NCBI GenBank assembly: GCA_964429745.1
Contig: CAYSDI010000055.1
Coordinates: 1-24,668 of the forward strand
DNA: 24,668 nucleotides
Direction: 5' to 3'
Source: WGOA01 sp964429745
Lineage (GTDB): Bacteria > Bacteroidota > Bacteroidia > Chitinophagales > BACL12
Shown piece by piece: positions 1 through 6,545 of the stretch. The position numbers were made by a program, and so were the translations under genes. Within the stretch, counting starts at the first letter, position 1, and every line of letters starts with the position of its first letter. Under the pieces are notes generated by a model. The model saw nothing but the letters and a program-made list of their open reading frames with translations. It was not told the DNA's origin and did no database searches.

Positions 1-287
1 AACCGCTGCCGGCGGCCGCGGCCCCGGTTGAAGCCCCGTCCGACTACCACACCATAAAGTCTCCTATGGTGGGTACATTGTACCGCCGCCCTTCGCCTGA
101 CAAAGAGCTCTTTGTCAAAGTTGGCGACAAAGTGGTGCCCGGCATGGTGTTGTGCGTGATCGAAGCCATGAAACTTTTCAACGAAATCGAGTCCGAAGTT
201 TCGGGTACGGTTGTGAAGATCTACCCGGATGACGCCAGCCCGGTAGAGTACGACCAGCCCCTATTCCTTATTGATCCCAAAGGCTGA
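1..287 (+). CDS. accB: Biotin carboxyl carrier protein of acetyl-CoA carboxylase, C-terminal part (5' end outside window)
   Basis: This is the C-terminal part of AccB, which carries biotin between the biotin carboxylase and carboxyltransferase steps of malonyl-CoA synthesis in the cytoplasm. The frame is open from base 3. It begins with an Ala/Pro-rich linker and continues as a biotinyl-lipoyl domain with the motif VIEAMKLFNEI; the lysine at 171-173 is the expected biotinylation site. The domain ends with the usual IYPDDASPVEYDQPLFLIDP segment and a TGA stop at 285-287. About 94 codons are visible, so the N-terminal region, usually some 60-70 residues, lies upstream of the window. accC starts 16 bases downstream on the same strand, the classic accB-accC pairing. 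The identification is firm because of the biotin motif and the partner gene. Confidence 0.95.
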   Translation, partial: PLPAAAAPVEAPSDYHTIKSPMVGTLYRRPSPDKELFVKVGDKVVPGMVLCVIEAMKLFNEIESEVSGTVVKIYPDDASPVEYDQPLFLIDPKG

Positions 288-303
288 AGCCGCGGAAACC
301 GCC

Positions 304-1647
304 ATGTTTAAGAAAATTCTGATCGCCAACCGCGGAGAAATTGCGCTGCGCGTTCTCCGCACCGCCAAAGAAATGGGCATCAAGACCGTGGCGGTCTATT
401 CCACAGCCGACAAAGAAAGCCTCGCCATTCGCTTTGCCGATGAAGCCGTTTGCATTGGCGGTCCGCGCAGCGCAGAGAGCTACCTGGACATTCAGCGCAT
501 CATGGCTGCTGCAGAAATCACCAATGCCGACGCCATTCATCCCGGCTATGGGTTTTTGGCGGAGAATGCCGAGTTCTCCGAAATCTGCGCGGAATACGGC
601 ATCAAGTTTATTGGTCCCAACGCCGAGATGATTCGCCAAATGGGCGACAAAATCACGGCTAAGGCCACCATGAGGAAAGCTGGTGTGCCGGTCATTCCCG
701 GCTCAGAAGGCCTGCTGAAAGACATGGGAAAAGCCAAGAAAGACGCGGAGCGCATCGGTTACCCGGTCATCTTAAAAGCCACGGCAGGCGGCGGTGGTAA
801 GGGCATGCGCATCGTTTGGGAAGAAAAAGAACTGGAAAACTCGTTTCAACGCGCTGCGCAAGAGGCCGAAGCATCGTTTGGCAACGCAGGCGTGTACATG
901 GAAAAGTACATTGAGGAGCCCCGCCACATTGAGATCCAGATCATGGGCGACCAGCATGGAAACGTCGCGCACCTTTCAGAGCGCGACTGCTCCGTGCAAC
1001 GCCGCCACCAAAAGCTGGTTGAAGAGGCTCCATCGCCGTTCATGGACGACAAGCTTCGCAAAAAAATGGGCGCGGCCGCAATAAAAGCAGCCGAGTCGAT
1101 TGGCTATGAAAGTGTAGGTACTGTAGAATTTCTTGTGGACAAGCATAGGAATTTCTACTTCATGGAAATGAATACTCGCATCCAGGTAGAACACACGGTT
1201 ACCGAAGAGGTGATGGACCTGGATCTGATTCGGGAGCAAATTCTGATTGCGGGCGGATCGCGGCTCGCACAAGACGCCTATTTCCCCGTCGGACATTCCA
1301 TTGAGTGCCGTATCAACGCCGAAGACCCGCGTAAAAACTTCGCCCCTTGCCCGGGCCGGATCACCAATTTCCACAGCCCCAAAGGGCACGGCGTGCGCGT
1401 AGACACTCACGCCTCGGCTGGCTACACGATCCCGCCCTACTACGATTCCATGATCGCAAAACTCATTGTGCGCTCCAAGAGCCGCCCGGAAGCCATCGCC
1501 AAGATGCGCCGCGCGCTGGATGAGTTTATCATCGAGGGCATTTACACCACCATCCCGTTCCACAAGAAATTGATGGTAGACCCGCGCTTCGTATCAGGAA
1601 ACTTCGATACGTCGTTTATGAACGACTTTGACCTGAGCGATCTGTAA
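304..1647 (+). CDS. accC: Biotin carboxylase subunit of acetyl-CoA carboxylase
   Basis: AccC uses ATP and bicarbonate to carboxylate the biotin on AccB, the first half-reaction of fatty-acid synthesis. The 447-residue product has the full family length. Order of parts: N-terminal biotin-carboxylase domain (MFKKILIANRGEIALRV), ATP-grasp domain with the glycine loop AGGGGKGMR near residues 161-169, the ERDCSVQRRHQKLVEEAPSP segment near 227-245, and metal and substrate residues E288, N290 and R292 in FMEMNTRIQVEH, then the C-terminal domain. I chose the ATG at 304, although the frame opens earlier at a TTG at 271, because the conserved family N-terminus begins there and the earlier start would overlap accB. 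It is probably cotranscribed with accB. It ends 20 bases before a convergent gene, and no convincing terminator lies between them. Confidence 0.97.
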   Translation: MFKKILIANRGEIALRVLRTAKEMGIKTVAVYSTADKESLAIRFADEAVCIGGPRSAESYLDIQRIMAAAEITNADAIHPGYGFLAENAEFSEICAEYGIKFIGPNAEMIRQMGDKITAKATMRKAGVPVIPGSEGLLKDMGKAKKDAERIGYPVILKATAGGGGKGMRIVWEEKELENSFQRAAQEAEASFGNAGVYMEKYIEEPRHIEIQIMGDQHGNVAHLSERDCSVQRRHQKLVEEAPSPFMDDKLRKKMGAAAIKAAESIGYESVGTVEFLVDKHRNFYFMEMNTRIQVEHTVTEEVMDLDLIREQILIAGGSRLAQDAYFPVGHSIECRINAEDPRKNFAPCPGRITNFHSPKGHGVRVDTHASAGYTIPPYYDSMIAKLIVRSKSRPEAIAKMRRALDEFIIEGIYTTIPFHKKLMVDPRFVSGNFDTSFMNDFDLSDL

Positions 1648-1667
1648 AAACGCCTTACAGGCAAGTG

Positions 1668-2081
1668 CTATTCCGGCTCCTTGCGCGCCGGATACGGTCC
1701 CTTCTCGCGCGAGGCTTTGCTCAGGTACAGCGTTTCCAACAGCAGAAACGGCAGGTAGCTCAGCCCAACCGGCAGCAGCACAGCGGTGGTTTTATTGGCT
1801 GTGGTATAGGCGTAAATGCCCATGATCACACCAGTCAGCAGAATTTTGCCCATCAGGCTTCCCATGAAAAAGGATTGAAAACGGGGGAAATCGCGGTCGT
1901 CCATCGCGCTAAGGCTGCCCCAGGCCGCCACCAGCGTCAGCGAGCTAAACAGCACCCACATGGCCAGGCTGAGCACCCAACCGTCGCGGTCCAAGCTAAG
2001 CGCATAGGCCGCGCCGGCACTCGCCAGACCAGTGAGCAGGGTCATCGGCACCCAAATACGGAGGAAATGGCGGACGTTCAT
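1668..2081 (-). CDS. AtpI-like four-helix membrane protein, orphan from the ATP synthase operon
   Basis: A small inner-membrane protein of 137 residues with four predicted transmembrane helices at about 9-29, 36-57, 74-94 and 98-120, and a basic, proline-containing tail. It is translationally coupled to the upstream atpZ-like gene: its ATG (2079-2081) overlaps that gene's TGA in an ATGA junction. The frame is open further upstream to 2177, but the coupled ATG is the natural start. In many Bacteroidota a similar hypothetical protein sits between AtpZ and the Fo a subunit and is thought to act like AtpI in rotor-ring assembly; that role is inferred from context, since no catalytic motif is visible. 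Here the next gene is the convergent accC, so no ATP synthase subunit follows. An unrelated small membrane protein remains possible. Confidence 0.75.
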   Translation of the reverse strand: MNVRHFLRIWVPMTLLTGLASAGAAYALSLDRDGWVLSLAMWVLFSSLTLVAAWGSLSAMDDRDFPRFQSFFMGSLMGKILLTGVIMGIYAYTTANKTTAVLLPVGLSYLPFLLLETLYLSKASREKGPYPARKEPE

Positions 2082-2359
2082 GAGCGGGGTTGCAGGAATT
2101 CTTTCAACATCAGGTAAAGAGCAGTGCCAACGCCGAAGAGGCTGCCCAGGACGGAAAGCCAGGGGTCTGTTTGCCAAAGCTGATCCAACTTTTGACCTCC
2201 CCAGACACCCAGGAAAATAGTCACGCCCATTTGCACGGCCATGCCGGAATACCGGGCATAGGCATTAAACGGCTTCTTTTTGGAGGACGGGGGCTTTTCG
2301 ATCGCTTTGCGGCATTTTGGCCTGCGCACCCATGCTGCAGGATCCGTTGAAAGAGGCAC
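2078..2359 (-). CDS. atpZ: AtpZ/AtpI family protein
   Basis: A small membrane protein of up to 93 residues. It carries the family hallmark YARYSGMAVQMG followed by two transmembrane helices (about 38-55 and 67-86) and the linker GVWGGQKLDQLW. AtpZ/AtpI proteins help assembly of the F1Fo ATP synthase rotor or ion uptake for it; the exact role here is inferred. The start is uncertain. The ATG at 2359 overlaps the bactofilin gene by 95 bases and a GTG at 2329 by 65. The ATG at 2242 would avoid overlap but cuts off the conserved YARYSG motif, so translation must begin inside bactofilin. The last base triplet overlaps the start of the AtpI-like gene. It forms an operon with the M23 peptidase and bactofilin genes. 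Confidence 0.85.
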   Translation of the reverse strand: MPLSTDPAAWVRRPKCRKAIEKPPSSKKKPFNAYARYSGMAVQMGVTIFLGVWGGQKLDQLWQTDPWLSVLGSLFGVGTALYLMLKEFLQPRS

Positions 2360-2690
2360 CGGGTTCCACTACGAGTTTGCCGGTCTGAATATCGCCGAAC
2401 ACCTTGCCGTGGCTGCGAATGGTGAGCTTGTGCGTGACATGCACGGCACCCGTAACCTGGCCTTCAATGTCCGCTTCATCGCAGAAAATATCGCCCTCAA
2501 TCAGGCCTGACTTGCCCACAGCTATTTTGGCCTTGGTCCGCACCATGCCTTTGACGGTTCCATCAATGCGGAGAATACCATCTGACTGGATATCGCCGCT
2601 GACCACCGTTCCTTTTGCGAGGGTATTCAAACCCACCGAGAGCAGTTCGGGCCTGCCGATACCCCCGGATTTTCGGTTGTTGCCAAACAT
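2265..2690 (-). CDS. bacA: Bactofilin (polymer-forming cytoskeletal protein)
   Basis: Bactofilins polymerise without nucleotide into a right-handed beta-helix filament that often anchors cell-wall enzymes at the membrane. The 141-residue product starts MFGNNRKSGGIG. A beta-helical core follows with turns such as GTVVSGDIQSDGILRIDGTV and VEPGASFNGSCSM, the usual DUF583 pattern, and then a short polar tail. The ATG at 2690 is chosen because the family begins MFG; the longer frame would start at a TTG (2744) and add an unlikely hydrophobic stretch. It lies 78 bases downstream of an M23 peptidase gene, a known bactofilin partner class, which suggests the two act together in peptidoglycan remodelling. 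Its 3' end overlaps atpZ. Confidence 0.92.
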   Translation of the reverse strand: MFGNNRKSGGIGRPELLSVGLNTLAKGTVVSGDIQSDGILRIDGTVKGMVRTKAKIAVGKSGLIEGDIFCDEADIEGQVTGAVHVTHKLTIRSHGKVFGDIQTGKLVVEPGASFNGSCSMGAQAKMPQSDRKAPVLQKEAV

Positions 2691-2720
2691 AGAGCGAAGT
2701 ATAGTTGCGATGGTGAAGAA

Positions 2721-2755
2721 CAAGGCTAAAAAAAACTTGAACAAAGCTAAACAAA
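2721..2755 (-). promoter_or_regulatory. Candidate promoter elements in front of bactofilin
   Basis: Read on the minus strand, the gap between the M23 peptidase and bactofilin holds an exact Bacteroidota -7 box TAGCTTTG (2742-2749). It also holds a near match TAGCCTTG (2721-2728) with a TTTG 23 bases upstream (2752-2755). The exact box has no good -33 TTTG at normal spacing, so the assignment is weak. It would allow bactofilin, atpZ and the AtpI-like gene to be expressed without the peptidase. Confidence 0.3.
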
Positions 2756-2768
2756 GCTTAGGAGCGCC

Positions 2769-3641
2769 TTAAAACGTGAGAAAATCCTCCGGATCCAAGG
2801 GCGCCCTATCGTGCCACAATTCAAAGTGGAGGTGAGGTCCGGACGAAAGTTCACCGGTATTGCCCACAACGGCAATCGCATCACCGGCTCGAACGAAATT
2901 ACCCACTTTTCGCAAAAGGCTGCTGTTGTGTTTGTACATCGAAATCAGGCCGAATTCGTGCTGCAGCACAATGACGTTCCCCGTTTCGCTGTCCCAATAG
3001 GTGTCAATAACCCGCCCGTCGCGCACTGCCTTAACCGGTGCATTCTCCCGGCTGACGATGTCCACACCGTAATGCCCTTCAGAAGGGTCAAACGCTGCGC
3101 TCACCACCCCTTCCAGCGGCAGAAAAAACGTGCCATCCCTAAAATCGCGGGTATTGCTGGCCTCTTCCGCACCGCGCAGGTTGAAATAATCAGCCCGCGT
3201 TACCTGTTCCCGGAGGGCCAGGTCTTCCGGTGGCACGTCGTTTAGGTCCAGGTCGTCGTAAACCTGCCCCCCGCCCTGTTGGCGGTTCCGGGATGTGTCT
3301 ACTTCGCCCCGGAGAATACTGCTGATGTTCGCCGCCCACTGGTCCTGTTGCTGCGTCACTTTCAGCAAAGAATCCAACAGGTTCTCCTGTTCTAACACCG
3401 ATCGGGTCACGTTCACCTGGTTGTAGCCCACCAGGTAGTTCTTGATCGGGGTAAAGTATATGAGGCAAAAAATTAAAACCGTCAACACAGTCAACACAAC
3501 GCTAATGGCTACGTACACATTGAGCAGAGAGAGCTTGACCGAAGCCCGAAGCTCCAGGGTCTCGTCTTCCATGACCACGAGTCGATAATGCTCTTGCAAA
3601 CGTTTAAAACGTCCTCCTTTTCCTGGTTGACTCGGCGGCAT
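2769..3641 (-). CDS. Membrane-anchored M23 (LytM-type) peptidoglycan endopeptidase
   Basis: A zinc-dependent peptidoglycan hydrolase of 290 residues. A basic cytoplasmic N-terminus leads to one transmembrane helix (about 42-63), then a coiled-coil-prone glutamine-rich stretch (80-160) and a C-terminal peptidase domain (170-290). All zinc and catalytic residues of the family are visible: H190 and D194 in GHYGVD, H238 in YKHNSS, and H270/H272 in GPHLHFELW. The enzyme is therefore likely active, unlike EnvC-type activators that lose these residues. It is the first gene of the leftward operon with bactofilin, atpZ and the AtpI-like gene, and faces the sprE-like gene divergently. M23 peptidase next to bactofilin is a recurring pairing, which suggests spatially directed wall cutting. 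The ATG at 3641 agrees with the usual N-terminus of this Bacteroidota subfamily. Confidence 0.93.
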   Translation of the reverse strand: MPPSQPGKGGRFKRLQEHYRLVVMEDETLELRASVKLSLLNVYVAISVVLTVLTVLIFCLIYFTPIKNYLVGYNQVNVTRSVLEQENLLDSLLKVTQQQDQWAANISSILRGEVDTSRNRQQGGGQVYDDLDLNDVPPEDLALREQVTRADYFNLRGAEEASNTRDFRDGTFFLPLEGVVSAAFDPSEGHYGVDIVSRENAPVKAVRDGRVIDTYWDSETGNVIVLQHEFGLISMYKHNSSLLRKVGNFVRAGDAIAVVGNTGELSSGPHLHFELWHDRAPLDPEDFLTF

Positions 3642-3715
3642 GCTGGGGCGAAGGTGGCTTTTTTAGCGAAAAAACAAGCAAGGGAGGTCTAAATACACCG
3701 AAAACGAGGCTTGCA

Positions 3716-3766
3716 CAATTTTTAACACAGTTGTTTACCGCTTGTAAAGGAGGATGTTAAAAATTG
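3716..3766. repeat. 51-base concentric double inverted repeat in the divergent intergenic region
   Basis: Outer arms CAATTTTTAACA (3716-3727) and TGTTAAAAATTG (3755-3766) are perfect 12-base complements. Inner arms TTTAC (3734-3738) and GTAAA (3744-3748) are perfect 5-base complements. Both pairs share the same centre at 3741, with 6-base spacers on each side. The element lies in the 219-base region between the divergent M23 peptidase and sprE-like genes, 75 bases from the former and 95 from the latter. It may be a binding site for a dimeric or tetrameric regulator of both operons, or a cruciform or RNA hairpin. No T-run typical of a terminator follows the hairpin. Confidence 0.75.
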
Positions 3767-3860
3767 GGCATACGGGGTTTCTGGAAGTTCCCATAATTTT
3801 ATCCGGTTACCACCGTTATTTCAGAACGCCATTGTCCAATTCGCCCAACCCTGTTCGGTT

Positions 3861-6536
3861 TTGAAAAAAAGCTTCCTTTTTCCGGCCAGCCCACTGCTGC
3901 TCATCGCTTTGCTGTCTGGCTTAGACGGATTCAGCCAAGACAATATCATCAAGCGATCTTACCACGATGTAACGGCAAGGGACAACGCTTATTTCAACGC
4001 AAATTTAAAGATCCAGGAAACGCAAAAGAAGCTCTTTGACGGGCAGAAGGACAATTACGAAGTGCTGCTTCCTGTTTTCAAGTACGGAAAACCCGAAGAT
4101 GCCAAAGGCGTCGCGGCCGATATGGACGACGTGATCAAACGGTCTTCCTTCCCCATTCAGCTTCACAAAAACAGCAAATGGGTGGATGACGCCTATTTTC
4201 TTGTGGGAAAGGCCTACTTCTACAAGCAAGAGTACGACAAAGCCCTGGAGTCCTTTCAGTACCTGATCTCCGAGTACGACGACATTGACAAAGCGCCCAG
4301 CAAGAGCAGCAAGAAGAAGAAAAAGAAGAAAAGTAAAAAGCCATCGGCCAATGACAACCTGCCTTCGCAGGACCAGTCCTTTGCCTGGCTCAAGCACCAC
4401 AAAAAAAGTCCCTTAGCTTCCCTGTGGATCACCCGCACGCTCATTGAAATGGGCCGCTACAGCGATGCTCAGACCGCTTTGAGCGTTATCCGGGGCAACG
4501 AGGACTTTCCCAATGCACTTTTAGGCGAATTGGAAGCTGTGCAGGCTCACCTTTGGTTGAAACAGAACAAATTTGAGAACGCCATTGAGTCGCTCAAACT
4601 GACTGTTGAAAACACCAAGCCCAAAGCGGACCGGATCCGCTACAGCTTTATTCTGGCGCAGCTCTACAGCAAAACCGGACGCATTTCGGAAGCGGTGGCC
4701 CAGTACGAATCCGTGCTGGACATGAAGCCAAACTACGAAATGGAGTTTTTCACGCAAATCAGCATGGCCAACCTGCTGCGCGACAATAAACTCAAATCGG
4801 GCGACGAGATTAAACGAATGCTGGCTGCGCTGCTCAAAGACCAGAAGAACAAAGACTATTTCGGGCTGATTTACTACGCCATTGCCGACATAGAATTGGA
4901 GCAAAAGAACCGGGAAGCCGGCATGGAGAACCTGAACCTCTCTGTGCGCAACGCGGGCCCGGACAACAAGCAAAAAGCGCTTTCGTACTTGCGCATGGCC
5001 GACATTCACTACGAGGAAGACGCCTTTCGACCGGCCTTTTACTACTACGACAGTTCCCTGGTCACGCTTGACGAACAATACGTCCGCTACCGCGAAGCCA
5101 AAGACCGGCGCGACGGCTTATCCGGGCTGGTAGAATACCTCAAAACCATCGACACTGAAGATCGGCTGCGCTATTGGGCCAGCCTGCCGGAGAAAGCAAG
5201 GGTCGCTGAAATTGAAGAATGGCTGGAAGAAACCCGCGGGCCTGAAGAGGACGAGGAGGACACCTATGTCGATCCCAGCGTTCCCGGCCGTAGTGGAAGC
5301 ACGACAGGCAGCGTTGTCGGCAACGGAAAATGGTATTTCTACGATGAAGCCAGAAAAGGCCGGGGCTTTTCTGAGTTCCGCAAGATTTGGGGGAAGCGCG
5401 TGCTGGAAGATAGCTGGCGGCGTTCCGATAAACGAAGTACTGCCCCGGAAACCGATGAAAGCAATGGCGATCCAGGCAACGTCGCCGATGGTGGCCCGGT
5501 TGACCTGGATGACACTGATTTGACGCTGGATGAACTCCTGGCGGTGCTACCGCTGGATTCAGCGGGCAAAGCCGCGTCCGATCAACGCTTGATCGAAAGC
5601 CACTACAATGTGGCTAACATCTACAAAGAATACTTAGACAACAACGCGCAGGCCATTCAGTACTTCCAGAAACTGCTCAAAGACTTCCCTCAAAACGAGT
5701 ATCGGCTCCAAACCGCTTACAACCTGTACCTGCTCCTTGCTCCTCCTGCCAACGAAGCTTACAAAAAAATTGTGCTGGAGGAATTTCCCGAAAGCGTGTT
5801 CGCCAGCATCATTCAAGACCCGCAATACTTTGAAAAACTGGCGCGCAAGGATGATGCCGTCAAAGAATACTACGCGGCTACCTTCAACCTTTACGAGCAG
5901 GAAGCTTACGCCGATGTGCTGGGGCGAATTGCCTCCGCCAATGAGCAGTTTCCGGAAAATCCCATCAAACCACATTTCGCCCTGCTGGGAGCCATGGTTT
6001 TCGGGGCCACAGACAGCGTAGAAGCCTTCAAAATTGCCCTGCAGGATGTGGTCAATACCTATCCGGGTACCGAGCAGGCTGTCCGGGCCCAGGAATTGCT
6101 GAATCACCTGCGTTTGGGTTCCGTCATTCAGCGGGCCGAAGAAGCGGCCACCACCGAATCAGACTACGCGCTTGATCCGGGCACGGAGCATTTCGTTGCC
6201 TTAGTGTTGTACGAAGTCGGGCGAGAAGCTGCGGCCATGAAAACCAAAGTCTCTGACTTTAACCGGGAGTTTTTCTCGTTAGAAAACCTCCGCGTTTCTT
6301 CTCTGCTGTTCGAGAGCGACAAAACCATTATTCTTGTCAAGACGTTCTCGAACCTGGACAAGGCGATGAAGTACTACCGTGACTTGAAACCGGATGAAAA
6401 AGTGTTCGAAGGGCTGGAGCCGGCGGCCTACAAGATTATCGCCGTTTCCCGCAACAACTACACTGCGCTGTATCGCAAAAAGGATCTGGACGGCTACGTG
6501 GAATTTTTCGAGAAATTCTATCTGACCGACAACTGA
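3861..6536 (+). CDS. sprE: SprE/PorW-like TPR protein of the type IX secretion system
   Basis: An 891-residue exported TPR protein. SprE/PorW proteins are needed for T9SS function and gliding and are thought to link the outer-membrane translocon to the PorK/L/M/N machine. Evidence: a signal peptide (residues 1-25), the family-like N-terminal segment KRSYHDVTARDNAYFNANLK, repeated TPR helices such as AYFLVGKAYFYKQEYDKALE (111-130) and others near residues 570-660, and a length close to F. johnsoniae SprE. Oddities: the start is a TTG; there is no lipobox cysteine although SprE/PorW are normally lipoproteins; a lysine run lies at about 151-160; and an acidic, serine-rich linker lies around 455-545. 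It is followed 9 bases later by a PBP1A gene, and it faces the bactofilin operon. Another TPR protein family is possible but less likely. Confidence 0.82.
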   Translation: MKKSFLFPASPLLLIALLSGLDGFSQDNIIKRSYHDVTARDNAYFNANLKIQETQKKLFDGQKDNYEVLLPVFKYGKPEDAKGVAADMDDVIKRSSFPIQLHKNSKWVDDAYFLVGKAYFYKQEYDKALESFQYLISEYDDIDKAPSKSSKKKKKKKSKKPSANDNLPSQDQSFAWLKHHKKSPLASLWITRTLIEMGRYSDAQTALSVIRGNEDFPNALLGELEAVQAHLWLKQNKFENAIESLKLTVENTKPKADRIRYSFILAQLYSKTGRISEAVAQYESVLDMKPNYEMEFFTQISMANLLRDNKLKSGDEIKRMLAALLKDQKNKDYFGLIYYAIADIELEQKNREAGMENLNLSVRNAGPDNKQKALSYLRMADIHYEEDAFRPAFYYYDSSLVTLDEQYVRYREAKDRRDGLSGLVEYLKTIDTEDRLRYWASLPEKARVAEIEEWLEETRGPEEDEEDTYVDPSVPGRSGSTTGSVVGNGKWYFYDEARKGRGFSEFRKIWGKRVLEDSWRRSDKRSTAPETDESNGDPGNVADGGPVDLDDTDLTLDELLAVLPLDSAGKAASDQRLIESHYNVANIYKEYLDNNAQAIQYFQKLLKDFPQNEYRLQTAYNLYLLLAPPANEAYKKIVLEEFPESVFASIIQDPQYFEKLARKDDAVKEYYAATFNLYEQEAYADVLGRIASANEQFPENPIKPHFALLGAMVFGATDSVEAFKIALQDVVNTYPGTEQAVRAQELLNHLRLGSVIQRAEEAATTESDYALDPGTEHFVALVLYEVGREAAAMKTKVSDFNREFFSLENLRVSSLLFESDKTIILVKTFSNLDKAMKYYRDLKPDEKVFEGLEPAAYKIIAVSRNNYTALYRKKDLDGYVEFFEKFYLTDN

Positions 6537-6545
6537 TCCCCCACT

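Noticed and set aside
1642..1660. CTGTAA and TTACAG arms at the accC stop, as a possible terminator between convergent genes.
   Set aside because: The stem is only six bases and A/T-weak, includes the accC stop codon, and lacks a T-run on either strand.
2691..2744. A longer bactofilin with a hydrophobic N-terminus starting at a TTG at 2744.
   Set aside because: The family begins MFG, matching the ATG at 2690, and the upstream stretch overlaps promoter-like elements.
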